Positions 1 to 11,225 of a stretch of 45,933 nt of DNA are shown here, in pieces (position 1 is the stretch's first letter; each line of letters begins with the position of its first letter). Both the position numbers and the translations under genes were made by a program. The stretch comes from Bigelowiella natans CCMP2755. Lineage: Eukaryota > Cercozoa > Chlorarachniophyceae. The notes beneath the pieces were generated by a model that saw only the letters and a program-made list of their open reading frames with translations, had not been told where the DNA came from and searched no databases. The stretch covers positions 1 to 45,933 of the forward strand of contig ADNK01003172.1 in the NCBI GenBank assembly GCA_000320545.1, in the 5' to 3' direction.

Positions 1-3000
1 CTGTACTTGGCCTCAGCTGCTGTGCAGGCCCTGCCCCACACCCGTATGATCTGCTGGTCTTGGGTAAGTACAGCAGCCATACCTAGCTTAGACCAGTCTG
101 TCCATAGGGTAGCTGGTCTAGTAGTGTCTAGCTTAGCATTCAATAGGGTGTTGCTGCATAACTTTATTAGGTTATCGAAGTGGGCATCAAGGCCAGCCTT
201 GGCCCACACCTTAGCGAAGCTGAGGCCTACAGAGTTCTCCTTCCGGTAAGCAGTAGTAAAAGCAGCTGCAGTCCTAGCGTAGGTAGGGGAGAACCTACGT
301 AGTATCCAAGCTGCAGTCTGCAAGAATGACTTTAACTCCTTTGCATTCTTAGGTTTAGGGGCTTGCTGTAGTGCTGCTACTTTCTCGGGGTTTGGGGTGA
401 TGCGGCCTTGCTCCAGGTAATATCCACACCACTTGATTCTTGTAGCTAGGAATGTACACTTCTGCAGTCTAATAGTAAAACCGAAGTGTGCAAACCTAAT
501 AAATATATTTTCCAGGAGGAAGATCTGAGCGACGACTGTGTTGGTACATATTATGTCATCATCCACATACACAAACACAAACACCCACAACACAGACGCC
601 ATCCCATCATGTGTGTATGCCCTGTAGTTCTGACTACTGAACGCATCCCCTGATATGCTTAGGCCGTAAGGGAATACGACGAAGTGCCACTTCCTGTGCC
701 TGCTGGAGAACGCGGTAATGGGGCGGGAGGTTTTGTGGATGGGTGTCTGCATGTATGATTCATTTTTATCTAGGGAAGAGTAGTATTTGTATCCTATGAC
801 GTGTTCAATAACGTCATCTATCCTTGGTGTAGGTGTCTGGATCCTCTTTATTACTCGGTTGTGGCGGATGAAGTTGTGCGCCAGGCGGAAGAAAGGGTAA
901 GTAGGTTTCTTAGCTAGCACATGTCTCACGTTCCATGGTGAGTTGCTTGGCTCTATCTTCCCTTCCTTTGCCCATTCATTGATCTGCCACTCTATCTTTT
1001 CCCAGTCCGCTTCCGGTCGCCTATGTTCTGGGTCATTGATGATGCACTCTTCGTATCCCTCCTTTAGCTCGATCTTTACTGGGGTAAGTTTGCTGGAGGG
1101 CTTCGTCGTCGGCTTGGTAATGTCAGAGTACTTCTCGTTTAATATTTTATTAATGTACTTTTTGCCTTTGTCGATATCCCAATCATCAGCTGGGGGGGTC
1201 TTGTCCAGTAGCTCCGTTATCTGTCGGATGGTCTTGCCGGGGTTCTTCTTCCGTATCTCGGAAGGTGTAGGTAGCTTGTTGTCCGCTAGGTCCATAAACT
1301 CTAACGCATTAACGCTTGACTCAGAGGTCCACTCGTCAAGCCGTATCATGTTCTGGCTGATGGTCCTGCCTGACTTCTTTGGTAACTTAGCATAGTATAT
1401 CTTGTGATTGTAGAATGATATGATCCCCCCTAATTTTTCTAGGGCATCCTGTCCGAGGAGTAGTTCCATGGATAAAGTCATGGCTACTCGGGTCTTGATT
1501 TGGGTCTCCGCGTCGCTGCCAGGTATCTGTAGCTTTAGCATTAGCTCACCGACGGTCTTCATAGAAGAGCTTCCGTCTGCTTGAGCATATTTACGTTCTT
1601 TCTTAGTCACTTGATCCAATAGTCCTAACCTTCTTACTGTGCTTAGGCTTATGAAGGACTTCGGCATGCTGCCACTATCCCAAAGGGCAGGTAGTTTCTT
1701 GTAGTCTCCGTAGCTGTCTTTAACTTTAACCTTGGTCATAGCAACTTTGATAGTCCTGTTAGCGTCTTCGTCATTAATGTTGCATACTCCTAAGTTCTTT
1801 ATGTCGTCTAGGGTCATGGGCTTGTCTTGGTCCTGCGTTGCTGGTACTGCTGTCTTCGTCGGCGCCTGCTTAAGGTGATCTAATATTCCGTTTATCTGCT
1901 GCTGTATAGCATTGATACTGTTCTGCTTCTTGTTCTTATATTTATTGTTCTTCCCGTTGTTGCTGCCTTGCCATTTGCTGTTGTTATATCCTTGTCCTCT
2001 GCCTTTCTTTCTCTTTAACTTCTCGTAGTGTTCGTTGAGCTGCCTGATCGTCATCCTGGGTCGTCCTTCTTTCCTGTCTCTGCAGTCTTTAGCGGTGTGT
2101 TTCCCTTTACGTGAGCAGTATCCGCAACGTCGGTTACCTTCCCTGTCCTTGTACCAGTCTCGCTGCGGCTTAATAGCGTTAATGTTTCCTATGCCAGGTA
2201 CCTTAGGGCTGGTAAACTTGCGGTCCTGCTCCTGCTCGCGTAGGGATATAGCCTGCACTGCTGCCTCCATCGTGGTGTAGCCTTTCTCCGTAACGTAAGT
2301 GGATTCCTTTATCTTTAACTTGAACTCTTCAAACCTTGCCTGATCATCACCTGTGTTGTAATTAAAATCATGTAGTTCGTCGATCATATCCTGGAAGCGC
2401 GTGGCAAAGTCTCTAACAGGTTCTCTCTCATGCTGCATCATTGCTCTGTATTTTCTAATAGCCTGGGGTAGGGAGTTAGCATCCTGTTCATTTACAAAAG
2501 CCTTCATTATCGCCTCAACGTCTCGTAGCCCACTAACTGTAGTGTGTATTTTCTCCAGCTGCCTGATCCGGGTCCTGCCTGTCTCGTAAAGGTCCATGGC
2601 TTGCTTTATTATAGCTAGCCATTTGAGCTTGTCGTTTTCGGTGGGGTTAGGGGTAAAGTCGCAGAGTATACTCCTAGCGTTCTTCCACCACCTCCTTGCC
2701 TCACCTCTTTTCCCGTTGTATTTCGTTATCATAACCGGTGCTGTTTTAACAGACATGAACTGGGTGTTCCGCTGTACCGGCTGCTGCTGCTTGACGGTGC
2801 TCTGGGTCGTCCCCCGCGAGGCGCCCAGACCCCCGTCGTTCCTAAACAAAGCTGCCCACTCTGGAGGTAAGTCTGCTTCGTAATCCATGATGTCCTGCAT
2901 GATAGCTGCCCAAACATCATGTGTCTGATACTTGTATTCTATCGATACTTTCAGTTTGGCGTAGTTGCTCGCCCTGGGTCGCAAGGCTCGTAATGCCATT

Positions 3001-3233
3001 ACGACCTTCTTGCTTTCGGCGGCCACGTCCTCGTCGTCCGCCTCGTAGAAGTTCTCCAGTGCCTCTGCTGCTGCATCTGCTTTCTTAATCCCGGGTGCTG
3101 GTCCCGGCGGTGCCTGTGGAGGTGTTCCTCCTCCTTCCTTAGCGTCCGTATCGCCCTTCCTTTCCTGTTTCTGCTCGTGCCCTTGCACGGCCTGCGAGCC
3201 AAAGTCCTGCTGTTCTTCTAGCTGCTGTGACAT
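1..3233 (-). CDS. Ty3/gypsy-like retrotransposon gag-pol polyprotein (3' end outside window)
   Basis: One uninterrupted minus-strand frame runs from an ATG at 3233 to the window edge, about 1,077 codons with no stop inside. A gag-like region comes first. It is followed by a zinc knuckle near 2082-2126 (Cys-Gly-Tyr-Cys ... His ... Cys), an aspartic protease motif LWDSGS near 1660-1690, and reverse transcriptase with the catalytic YVDD at 558-569. RNase H begins after an LEQGRITPNPEKV segment that is typical of the Ty3 group. The order protease-RT-RNase H is the basis for calling it Ty3-like rather than copia-like. Integrase and the second LTR would lie left of the window. The knuckle has five residues between the second Cys and the His instead of the usual four. 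The open frame suggests a recent, possibly active copy. Confidence 0.9.
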   Translation of the reverse strand, partial: MSQQLEEQQDFGSQAVQGHEQKQERKGDTDAKEGGGTPPQAPPGPAPGIKKADAAAEALENFYEADDEDVAAESKKVVMALRALRPRASNYAKLKVSIEYKYQTHDVWAAIMQDIMDYEADLPPEWAALFRNDGGLGASRGTTQSTVKQQQPVQRNTQFMSVKTAPVMITKYNGKRGEARRWWKNARSILCDFTPNPTENDKLKWLAIIKQAMDLYETGRTRIRQLEKIHTTVSGLRDVEAIMKAFVNEQDANSLPQAIRKYRAMMQHEREPVRDFATRFQDMIDELHDFNYNTGDDQARFEEFKLKIKESTYVTEKGYTTMEAAVQAISLREQEQDRKFTSPKVPGIGNINAIKPQRDWYKDREGNRRCGYCSRKGKHTAKDCRDRKEGRPRMTIRQLNEHYEKLKRKKGRGQGYNNSKWQGSNNGKNNKYKNKKQNSINAIQQQINGILDHLKQAPTKTAVPATQDQDKPMTLDDIKNLGVCNINDEDANRTIKVAMTKVKVKDSYGDYKKLPALWDSGSMPKSFISLSTVRRLGLLDQVTKKERKYAQADGSSSMKTVGELMLKLQIPGSDAETQIKTRVAMTLSMELLLGQDALEKLGGIISFYNHKIYYAKLPKKSGRTISQNMIRLDEWTSESSVNALEFMDLADNKLPTPSEIRKKNPGKTIRQITELLDKTPPADDWDIDKGKKYINKILNEKYSDITKPTTKPSSKLTPVKIELKEGYEECIINDPEHRRPEADWEKIEWQINEWAKEGKIEPSNSPWNVRHVLAKKPTYPFFRLAHNFIRHNRVIKRIQTPTPRIDDVIEHVIGYKYYSSLDKNESYMQTPIHKTSRPITAFSSRHRKWHFVVFPYGLSISGDAFSSQNYRAYTHDGMASVLWVFVFVYVDDDIICTNTVVAQIFLLENIFIRFAHFGFTIRLQKCTFLATRIKWCGYYLEQGRITPNPEKVAALQQAPKPKNAKELKSFLQTAAWILRRFSPTYARTAAAFTTAYRKENSVGLSFAKVWAKAGLDAHFDNLIKLCSNTLLNAKLDTTRPATLWTDWSKLGMAAVLTQDQQIIRVWGRACTAAEAKY

Positions 3234-3249
3234 TGTTAGTCAAATCGTT

Positions 3250-3267
3250 TCCCGTGTGTGGAAGCCA
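3250..3267 (-). other. Candidate primer-binding site of the retrotransposon
   Basis: On the minus strand this reads TGGCTTCCACACACGGGA. It starts with TGG, the complement of a tRNA CCA end, and lies between the LTR-like region and the gag start codon, where a PBS is expected. I cannot name the tRNA, so this is positional inference only. Confidence 0.35.
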
Positions 3268-3600
3268 AAGGTTGTTGCGCGTAAGGTGTTCACAGGCCGA
3301 GGCGCTACGTGCACAAGTAGGCAGGGGGGGGGAAAGGCACGTTTGCTTCCTTTTGAAGAGTTTTGTTTATTTTTATTAAAGATTATATTTTTGTTAAATC
3401 GTGCACTGCGTAATCATTCGCGAAGCTTTCGCGAATGCCGCCGCACGTGGGGCAGCACACTTCCGGTGTGCTGCCATGAGTCCCGCCGGAACCCACGTGC
3501 CTATACTGTATTAATATCTACGTTATCTATATTCTATATCCGCGACAACCCCTTTGTTGTCGCACGTGACTTGTGCTCGCGTAGTAGTACGCACTACAAT
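3268..3600 (-). repeat. LTR-like region upstream of gag (outer boundary not resolved)
   Basis: Read on the minus strand, this stretch has an AT-rich TATA-like segment near 3515-3540. Two AATAAA-type signals follow at 3366-3377, and the region then ends next to the candidate primer-binding site. That is the expected U3-R-U5 order of an LTR. The second LTR lies outside the window, so the ends cannot be confirmed by comparison, and I saw no clear target-site duplication. The region also carries the hairpins annotated separately. Confidence 0.5.
3416..3563. repeat. Cluster of perfect hairpins inside the LTR-like region
   Basis: Four inverted repeats occur within 150 bases. ATTCGCGAA at 3416-3424 pairs with 3428-3436 (3-nt loop). 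GGCAGCACAC at 3451-3460 pairs with 3466-3475 (5-nt loop). GCACGTGGG at 3443-3451 pairs with CCCACGTGC at 3492-3500 and so encloses the previous hairpin. GCGACAAC at 3542-3549 pairs with 3556-3563. All arms match perfectly. Confidence 0.85.
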
Positions 3601-4567
3601 TTGCAAGAAGCCACTTTCGCTCGTGGTTTTTGAAAAAATCACACTTTCCTTTGATCTGCAGCATTCCTCATCGCTGTGTAGATGTGTTTGCATCTGTGAC
3701 AGGTCAGCAGAGCGAGTTGTAGCAGTCCAGAGTCACTTGCGATCAATTCTGCAGGTGTTGTGTTTGCATCAAACGCACGCACGTAGTCACAGATCCATCT
3801 GCACATGGCCCTTGAAAACTGTGACAGGTGGTAGCACATGCTGATCTAAAATGCTTGTACACTTGCCAACAAGTTCAATGGGAATTATCTTTCTTCCACA
3901 TCGCACACATCAACTGCACTAGGGCAATGAATTCATTTTTCTAGTTTTCTCACTTTCATGATTTCGCAAGCTAGTGTTGGCAACACTGCTAGAACACGCA
4001 GAAGGACGGATGCATGCACAACACACATGCACTACATGCGACGCATTCATGGCAGGTACACGCCGTTTGCAGTGCTGCGTGTCCGATGCAATGAGGTGGA
4101 AATCTAGCAACAAATGTGCAAAGCCACATGTATGGGAGTATTTTTGCATTTCACATATTTCATTTAATTATTTTGACCATCGATGGTCAATCATTGTGAT
4201 TTACGCAGCCGACTATACGTAATGTAGCATGCATATCGCCTGGGAGAGACCGTCGTTCTTCCAAAACGCTTTTCTTGATAGTCATTAGTAAGGGCAACTG
4301 GTATGCTTACAGACCGAAGAATATGTCAGATTCTTCCATATCGTCTAGCTCTGGAACAGAAAAATTGAATTCGCATTGCGGCCTACTTGGTTCATCGTTA
4401 TTAGAGAGCAAAATTGAAGGTGACGAGTCCTCCCCTAAGCCACCGAATCTGTTCCATGAATAGGAGAAGATTTATCGTACGATTATACAAGTTGATATCA
4501 TTTAGGATTAGGGTTCTGAAGTAGCAACTATTGCCCTCTCCTGGTCCCTAGCCCGCTAGTCTTTGCT
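3601..4567. other. Gene-free stretch, CA/TG-rich
   Basis: No convincing exon was found. The DNA is rich in TGCA, ACAC and GCATG words like the other intergenic stretches of this window. A 62-codon plus-strand frame at 4275-4463 has no splice or family support. The stretch ends at the stop codon of the bHLH gene. Confidence 0.5.
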
Positions 4568-5791
4568 TTACCTTGTCGAGATCGAATCACTAGTATCAGA
4601 TTTAGCGTCCCCGGGAAACACAGAAGCATTGAATTTGAGAGGGAAGCTGCTATTGGAATGAATTTTAGAGGGAGGGAGGTCCTGGCGACGATTATCATCT
4701 TGGTCAATGGGTGGAGAGTGGTTGTTGGGCACAGAAAGGGGGCTTGCGGGGGGGAAGAAACCCTGATTTTCGCCTCTGTTAGTTGCAGCAGGGTTGGTAT
4801 GAAGTTGATGCGTAGTATGTTTTGCATTTTGCTGCTGTGGTTGAGGGGATGCTGGCTTCGAGCACATTGCTTGAAGACATGATGTTAACTTTTCAATCCG
4901 CTTTCTCATTTCCTATTCAAAGTCGTTGAGCAGAATTTAGTGCACATATGGTAGGGTATATTGTAGTTGTCCAACCTCTCTTTCTTTGAGGAGTTCGTTA
5001 TTCCTCTGCCGAAGCTTTTGAATTGTGTAACGAGACTCAGAAAGAATGAGTGTTTTATCCAGTTTCGAAGATCTGTGATGAAGAACGAGAAGAAAGCAGC
5101 ATCATTTACTACGTGGTTGAGTTGAAAGAAAAAGTGGAAACATGTTTGTATGAATAAAACTTGAAGTAATATGTTAGCCAGTGAGTGATGATTTATTCTG
5201 TGCAGCAGTACTTACCGATTGAGACGTAGTTCGCTTGCAAGCTCCCGAAAGCAGACTCCGATTTGCTTCCTTCTCTCTCTGTAAGGGTGGCCAAATATTA
5301 GCAGAATGACACCTTGGATAGTAACTGGGATATCCACCTCTCTCTGTTGATTTTCCTGGCTTTCCTCTTATCGATCTCAGATGCTGTCTTTGATTTCTCG
5401 AAGAGGTTTAGAGTCGAGTCAAATTTTGTTTCTAGAACGTTTATCTTCGGATTTGGCTCCTTTTCCTCCTCAAGTGCCATTTTTGGAGGGCTTTCGAGGG
5501 TGGACCAAAAATTCATCGTCTGATTGAACTGCTCGGAACGCCGGCGCTTTTTTTGACGTTTGACTGGTGGGAGTCGTGATGATCTGGGCGACATTTAGCT
5601 TTAGATTAATTGTGTATTCAATGTAGACATGCAAACTACACATACTTGTTATCATCGGCCATGCTCTTCCAAAAAGCAAGTTGCGCTTGGAACTGGGATC
5701 TGAGTAGAAGAGGATGTGTCATTAACTGTATGTTGCACGAGTCATCTCAAAACGAACACAAATACCTCTTAGAATCGCTGCTATTCATCAT
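4568..5791 (-). CDS. bHLH-zipper transcription factor, six exons, 276 aa
   Basis: Exons on the minus strand are 5791-5766, 5699-5646, 5583-5338, 5278-5216, 5072-4976 and 4912-4568. All junctions are GT-AG and in phase. Introns are 66, 62, 59, 143 and 63 nt. After a basic stretch (KRQKKRRR) near residue 35, the bHLH spans about residues 97-150. Its basic region contains KINRERERR, matching the E-R-x-R-R of bHLH proteins such as Max. Helix 1 includes FRELASEL and helix 2 includes SKLDKTLILSESRY. Helix 2 continues into a heptad-like stretch (LRQRNNELLKERE...I), as in bHLH-zipper proteins. The C-terminal third is Q/P/S/N-rich low complexity, a possible activation region. It should bind E-box-like DNA as a dimer. 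Lysine replaces the usual His at basic position 5. The first exon codes for only MMNSSDSK and is the least certain part. Confidence 0.82.
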
Positions 5792-7424
5792 TTCGACCCC
5801 TTGCCCCAGGCCCAGGGGTGTTGCTATGGGGGTGACCAAATCCATCGAGAAATATGAGCAGAAAGTTCAGACACGAAGATACGCCAAAGTGCGCGACAAA
5901 GGCCATTTATTTTGAAATATCTCCTGATTTGATGTCGTTCGATCTATATCTTCCCTGCTCAAGAGAATACCAATTCCAGGATGTCGTTTTCCAGTGGTTC
6001 CTTGCGAGCTCTCGGAATTTTCTTGGAATTTGATACAGAATTCGCCTTTTACACAAGGATGCGACATGAATAATATGTTGACGCGATGAGTTCACATTGA
6101 GATGTCCCCCAATCATTCATTCCATGTGGCAGTCCAACGTCTAGCCGTGTCATTCACAGAAGTCATCTTGTCACAGTCATTTTGTTGTGTCACACGAGAG
6201 GGGACCTGAAATCACTGCTCGAAGTCATGAAAAGGGGACAAATCGACAGTGCTGCACCCACGCACCCACCAAGTGAGAAAAAGGAACCTGTGAACAAATC
6301 AAACCAGAGCACAGGTCACTGGACTGCTGTCAATTGAGAGCACCAGAATTGTTCACATTCAGCATGTGCATTTTCCACAGAGACGAAGACATAGACTAGG
6401 ACGTTGGATTGCCTCGAACCGCGGAGCCAAACACCATGACACCATGAGCCCGACTCGATGGTTCCCGGGGCACAGAGCTGGAGCGTGTGGGCCAGACAAG
6501 CTGAGCGCGATGCTTGCGTGCGTGTTGCATGATGATGTCGGTCCACACACGCACATGTACGTGTGTCCATGGCGTGCACATCTAGACCGTGAAAACATGA
6601 ATCCAACGTGATTCAATTGCGTTGTCTCACGTAGACATGGCGGGGCGCGTGCAACGCCATGGCAGCTCATGTCGATGCTGAACTGCTAGTCGAGCTAGCT
6701 CAAGCCGGTGACAGGACAAGGACAGGCACCTTTCCAAATCGCACTCAATTATAGACACGTAATATCATATATATATATATATATATTATATATGCTATTA
6801 CTATGATTATAGACACGTAACATATACATATTATACATGCTATTACTATGTCTATTATCTCATTCATTTGTTGTCGATGCTGCATGATGCCGTCAGTGCA
6901 GCCATGCATGACCGTCATGGGCAAGTACGTAGGACGCACACACGCGCGCACATGCGCTCATCTCTGCTGTGTCTAGGTGTGCCTGTGTCGCGCATGTGCG
7001 CAATGTGCATTGTGTGACGAGCATGCATCGATTGTTACATGTACGTGTTTGTCTTGCCGCACAAACAACGCCGACACAGCACTCGCTACGATGCCGCCTG
7101 GCCATGTGATGAAGCGACTGTACCCATTCGACAGCTACTGGCGAGCCCATCACAATTACTATGTGCAACCATGAAATTAGGCACAATGAGCGAAGCACGG
7201 CACACTGGGAGTGGCATAGCTGTATAGCCCGTACTGTACATACTCCATACACTCGCACAGTAATACTCAAATTGTACAGGAAAGAATGAGCACAATTGGA
7301 TCAGATTATTGTTGCGCTACACGACTCTGACTTATTTGTCAGTTTCATTATTTTCCTCCTACGGTGCAGCTTGAGTGGTTGGATCATCTTTGTTTTCGTT
7401 GCTCTTCTCACTTTTATTGTTCAT
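5792..7424. other. Gene-free stretch with an (AT)n tract
   Basis: I see no exon with both splice signals and protein-like composition. An (AT)n tract lies near 6767-6795. From 6240 to 7290 the sequence is CA/TG-rich with many short self-complementary words (GCATGC, GTACGT). The short frames on both strands here look like chance. Confidence 0.45.
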
Positions 7425-8358
7425 TTAAGTGTCCGTCTTACCACCCTCTCCTTTTTGCTGGTCGGCTTCCTTCGCTTCTACTTCTTCTTTCTTTGTTCCA
7501 TCTTTATTTTTTCCTTCACTTTCAACTTCTTTTTTGCCTTCCTCCTTTTTTGCTTCTTCCTTTTTTGCTTCTTCCTTTTTATCTTCCTCCTCTTTGCTAT
7601 CGTCCTTCACGTTCTCAAAAGATGGAGCAATTGGTTTGTGTCCCTACATAAATATGATGATGATGGCAATGAGCGATTCAAGGACTCAATATATTTGAAT
7701 GCTGAATCATCAACTATTGTACGACCATTTTTTCCCTTGATGACACGAAGCCCTCGGAAAACCACTTCAATATTTCTAATGGAGCTAGTTTGTTCTCTGC
7801 AGGGCACAATGCCTGGAATAAATTTTCCACCTAATGACGCATTCGCGTAAAATGTATTACAACTCATTGTTGCATAGAACGTTGGATTTTTTAGGTTTCA
7901 CCTGTATCTTTGCATCTTCCTCACTCTCATGAGACTTGGTAAATATTTCTTGAATCTCTCCTCGCTCCAACGGAGCATTGCGGTGTGATTTTCTCTGCAG
8001 GCACATTTTACGGATATTGACTAGCGAAGTCAGGTTTTTCATTCGCGTAAACTCATGACAAAACAGCCCGATCGTTGGCTTTTCGTTGACTCTGTAAAAG
8101 TCCTTGATATGGACTTTCACATCGTTCTCAGGCATCCCGCTCTTCTCCAGAAGCTCAGCTAGTTTCTCTTTGTCGACAACGCTACAACATGCGAAAGGGT
8201 GGCGATATTAGGATAAGGAGTTTGAGATAAGGAGGTTCGAGATTAGCTTGGTGTCGTGAAATTCAAAGGAAAATACTGGAAACTTGCTCATACCTGTCTT
8301 GCTCGAGTAGTGCATCTTCTGCTGTGATCTGAAACTTCTTCACACTGAACTCCGTCAT
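7425..8358 (-). CDS. Orphan protein with Lys/Glu-rich tail, four exons, 222 aa
   Basis: Exons on the minus strand are 8358-8294, 8181-7902, 7830-7726 and 7643-7425, all in phase. The start MTEFSVKKFQ lies at an ATG preceded by GTGAGG. The body is predicted mostly helical (for example KLAELLEKSGMPENDVKVH). The last about 60 residues are repeats of KKEEAKKEE type with no Cys. The third donor (GTCGTA) is weak. An alternative GTGTCA donor ends that exon at 7747 in the same phase and removes seven residues. I do not recognise the family. The acidic/basic tail recalls ER-translocon or chaperone tails but does not identify the protein. It is divergently arranged with the gene at 9156. Confidence 0.65.
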
Positions 8359-8995
8359 CCTCACGGCTCTGATCAATACCAGCGAAGGTAGGGGAACTAA
8401 AGAAGCTTGTTCGTTCCTTTCCCAGGGAGTGCTGGGATCCTCTGCAGAGAGTAACAGTTATTCCGCTGTTGATCCGAGGGGGCGGATCGCCGTTTCGGCC
8501 GTTTCTGGCGTCAGAGGGAATTGTGAAAGTTAAAAATATATCGATATTTAATCGCAAAATATCGCATCATAATTTGTCACTGACAAAGCATTAAATTTCG
8601 AAATCCTGCCATCCTTTTAAGGAGAAGCTAAGATACCTTTGTAATATATTTTTATCCAAAAGGGACCTGAAAAACAAGAAGAGGCTATACATAAAACAAC
8701 AACTACAACACTTTCGAAACTTCTCTTTATAGAAAATAATACTGGAAAATACTAAACATGCGTTAAAATTATTCAGGCCGGATAGATCCCAAAATATCTT
8801 TCCAGAGCACAATTGCCTTACTCTTCTTTCTCCCTCCGCACCCCTCCTCCTCCGATCGATGTTGGACCGCCCTCCCATCTGTTCGCATAGTTCTTTCAAG
8901 CCTTCTAAATGGGCGATAGCTGGGATCCTATTCTTTACGTTTGCGGCAAATATTGTTCCAGCTTGGATACCGAGGAGGGTTGGGGCAGTTGAAGG
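8359..8995. other. Divergent intergenic/promoter region
   Basis: This lies between the start of the minus-strand orphan gene at 8358 and the plus-strand gene beginning near 9156. No supported exon was found. Pyrimidine-rich DNA near 8820-8860 and a TATA box just to the right suggest that promoter function resides here. Confidence 0.45.
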
Positions 8996-9005
8996 CTATA
9001 AAAGG
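8996..9005 (+). promoter_or_regulatory. TATA box (CTATAAAAGG)
   Basis: This is a near-consensus TATA box on the plus strand, 150 nt upstream of the first in-frame ATG (9156) and 223 nt upstream of the ATG at 9228 of the nine-exon gene. It implies a transcript start around 9025-9035 and a 5' UTR of at least about 120 nt, possibly with an intron. Confidence 0.5.
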
Positions 9006-9155
9006 GCGATGCTTCAGGTGCCACAGTTCTCGGTCCCAACCGCACTTGCTTCTTCCGTCTCTAATTTCCCATTATTTGTTGTTTCCAAATCCTGTCTACC
9101 TTCATTGCCTGATGCGTAGCGCGTACCTAGAGGGAAAAAAAAAGAAATTCTTAGA

Positions 9156-10148
9156 ATGGAGAACAAAGATATCGTCGCTGGTGAGATGAGGCACACTGAA
9201 AATAGACACATTTTTGTAAAACAGACAATGTCTTCGCCGGCTTTCATCGGCACGTTTTGTCCAAAACGTTCTTCACTATATAGAAGGGTATCGCAGGGTT
9301 CTCGAGCTTCCTCGAATCCCTTGAGCTCTCGCTCGTTGCCATCCTTAGTAGTAAACGCACGGGATGACGATTCCAGCAGAGGTTCTAGTAGCTCTACCAA
9401 GCCCACGGTTACTGCTCGGTGGTCTATCGATTGCAGGTTCGATTGTTGATAGAAAATGTTGTCATGCATGCACGGTGCGTTGGAGAATGGGAGTTGTGGG
9501 TCTGTTGTGTTGCCCTGCCTACTGTGACGAGGACATTTTTCCTGCTTACGTCTTGAAATATGCCAGAGAAGACTCGTTCACCCTTCTTTACCCTCCTCTA
9601 ACTGTCGTCCTGCCTTGGATATTCGATTCTCAATTCCCCCCCCGGCCGTCAGGTACGGATCGAAGTACGCTGCCGTTGAGCTAGTGCAAGAATGGATGCG
9701 CACGATCGGGGCCAAAGCAGGACTTAACGGTGATGATAATAGCCACCAACATCGATGTTGCAATGATAGTAATAGGGGTGACAAGAAAGGGATGGTAAGA
9801 GGATGACGACGAAGTCAACGATGCGTTTTTAACTGGCCTGCGAAAGACGAAAAATTACAAGGATATATCTGCAATCAGCAACTTCTCTACCCTTGTTCAG
9901 ATAATAACTGCCGCTTGCTGAGCGGAGCGGTGGGGGTAAAGGAATCGCGTCTAGAAATGGAGGTAGTTGCTCTAACATGTAATAAGTGCGTTGAGCCTTG
10001 GGTAAGGGTGGGAAGAACAAGCTTGGATGTATTTAACACCTAGCACGTGTATTTAGTTGTCGAAGCATCATCATGATACTACCCATCTTCTTCATCTCCC
10101 TCCCCTGAAAATTAGGTTGACATGCCCAGCTTCGCTGCGTTGGAGACG

Positions 10149-10191
<43 letters not shown>

Positions 10192-10211
10192 CGCAATCAG
10201 TAAATTCTAAG

Positions 10212-10247
<36 letters not shown>

Positions 10248-11194
10248 CTCCTTATGCTTCGCCCCCCCCCCCGGGGTTACTCTTTCCGTGTGCTGCTACA
10301 TTCATACTCAGCTTTTGGAGCTCGATCCCTATGGAGGAGCATATGGACTGGTCAGAACGGTAAACATTTCACATTATCACCGTGGTTGTCCTCGTCTTTC
10401 TTAGCACATCCTTCATGACATCAACACAAGAATTGCTCTAGTGGAAGAAGATGATTCATCAGCAATTGCTACATGATTTAACTCAAAATAGAATGAAACC
10501 ACACATGGTCGACGGTTCCCCGGAATGGCAGGTGTATCGTAAGCTAGCAGCCACAACCTCTTCCTCCTCGCCAACCAACCTACAGCAGGAGATGAAGGAG
10601 AGTGGGGGGCTAGAGAAAATCAGAGGCTTATATGATGACGACGAGGAGGAGGATGAGGGAGAAGAGGTCCTTACGTCTGTGGACTTGCGGGTTGTAGTAA
10701 CACATTTGAAGGAAATATTCTGATAATGATCCAAAGCACAACCACAAACACACGCACAAACACACACACACACACACCTAAATCTCATCCCGCAACACGG
10801 CAGCTAGCAGTGTGCCCCCTGCGGGACAAAACCATCGGACGATTCCGATGCTATTTGCCAGCATCGAATATCGGCGATATGCTTCGTTGCTCTATTTGTT
10901 GTTTTGTATGATTGAGTCTGTTGCGTAGTGCTTGGTGGAAAACATTTTTGTAAACGCTAGTGAAATGGTAGGAGGGGGGAGAGGGATATCTTCATGCTTA
11001 CCCTCAGTACAGCGAATACTACGCTACATTGTTACAATACTCTACTAGAAAGACTACACCCGCACTATAACCACTTCCCTCTTCTTCTCTTTAATGCTGA
11101 ACATAGACGGGCGAGGAGAAGATGATTTTTGATATGGAGGGAAAGCCTATCAAGCTTAACAAAGGAGACAAGATACCAGGTTTGTAACATATAC

Positions 11195-11225
<31 letters not shown>

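Noticed and set aside
4275-4463. 62-codon plus-strand frame rich in Ser
   Set aside because: No splice partners, no family signal, and it lies just past the 3' end of the bHLH gene on the other strand.
6316-7295. Many 60-125 codon frames on both strands
   Set aside because: All are His/Cys/Met-rich frames produced by CA/TG-rich DNA. None has splice-phase or domain support.
9014-9469. 151-codon minus-strand frame with acidic composition
   Set aside because: Antisense to the first exon of the nine-exon gene. It lacks phase-linked neighbours, while the plus-strand reading joins eight further exons in phase.
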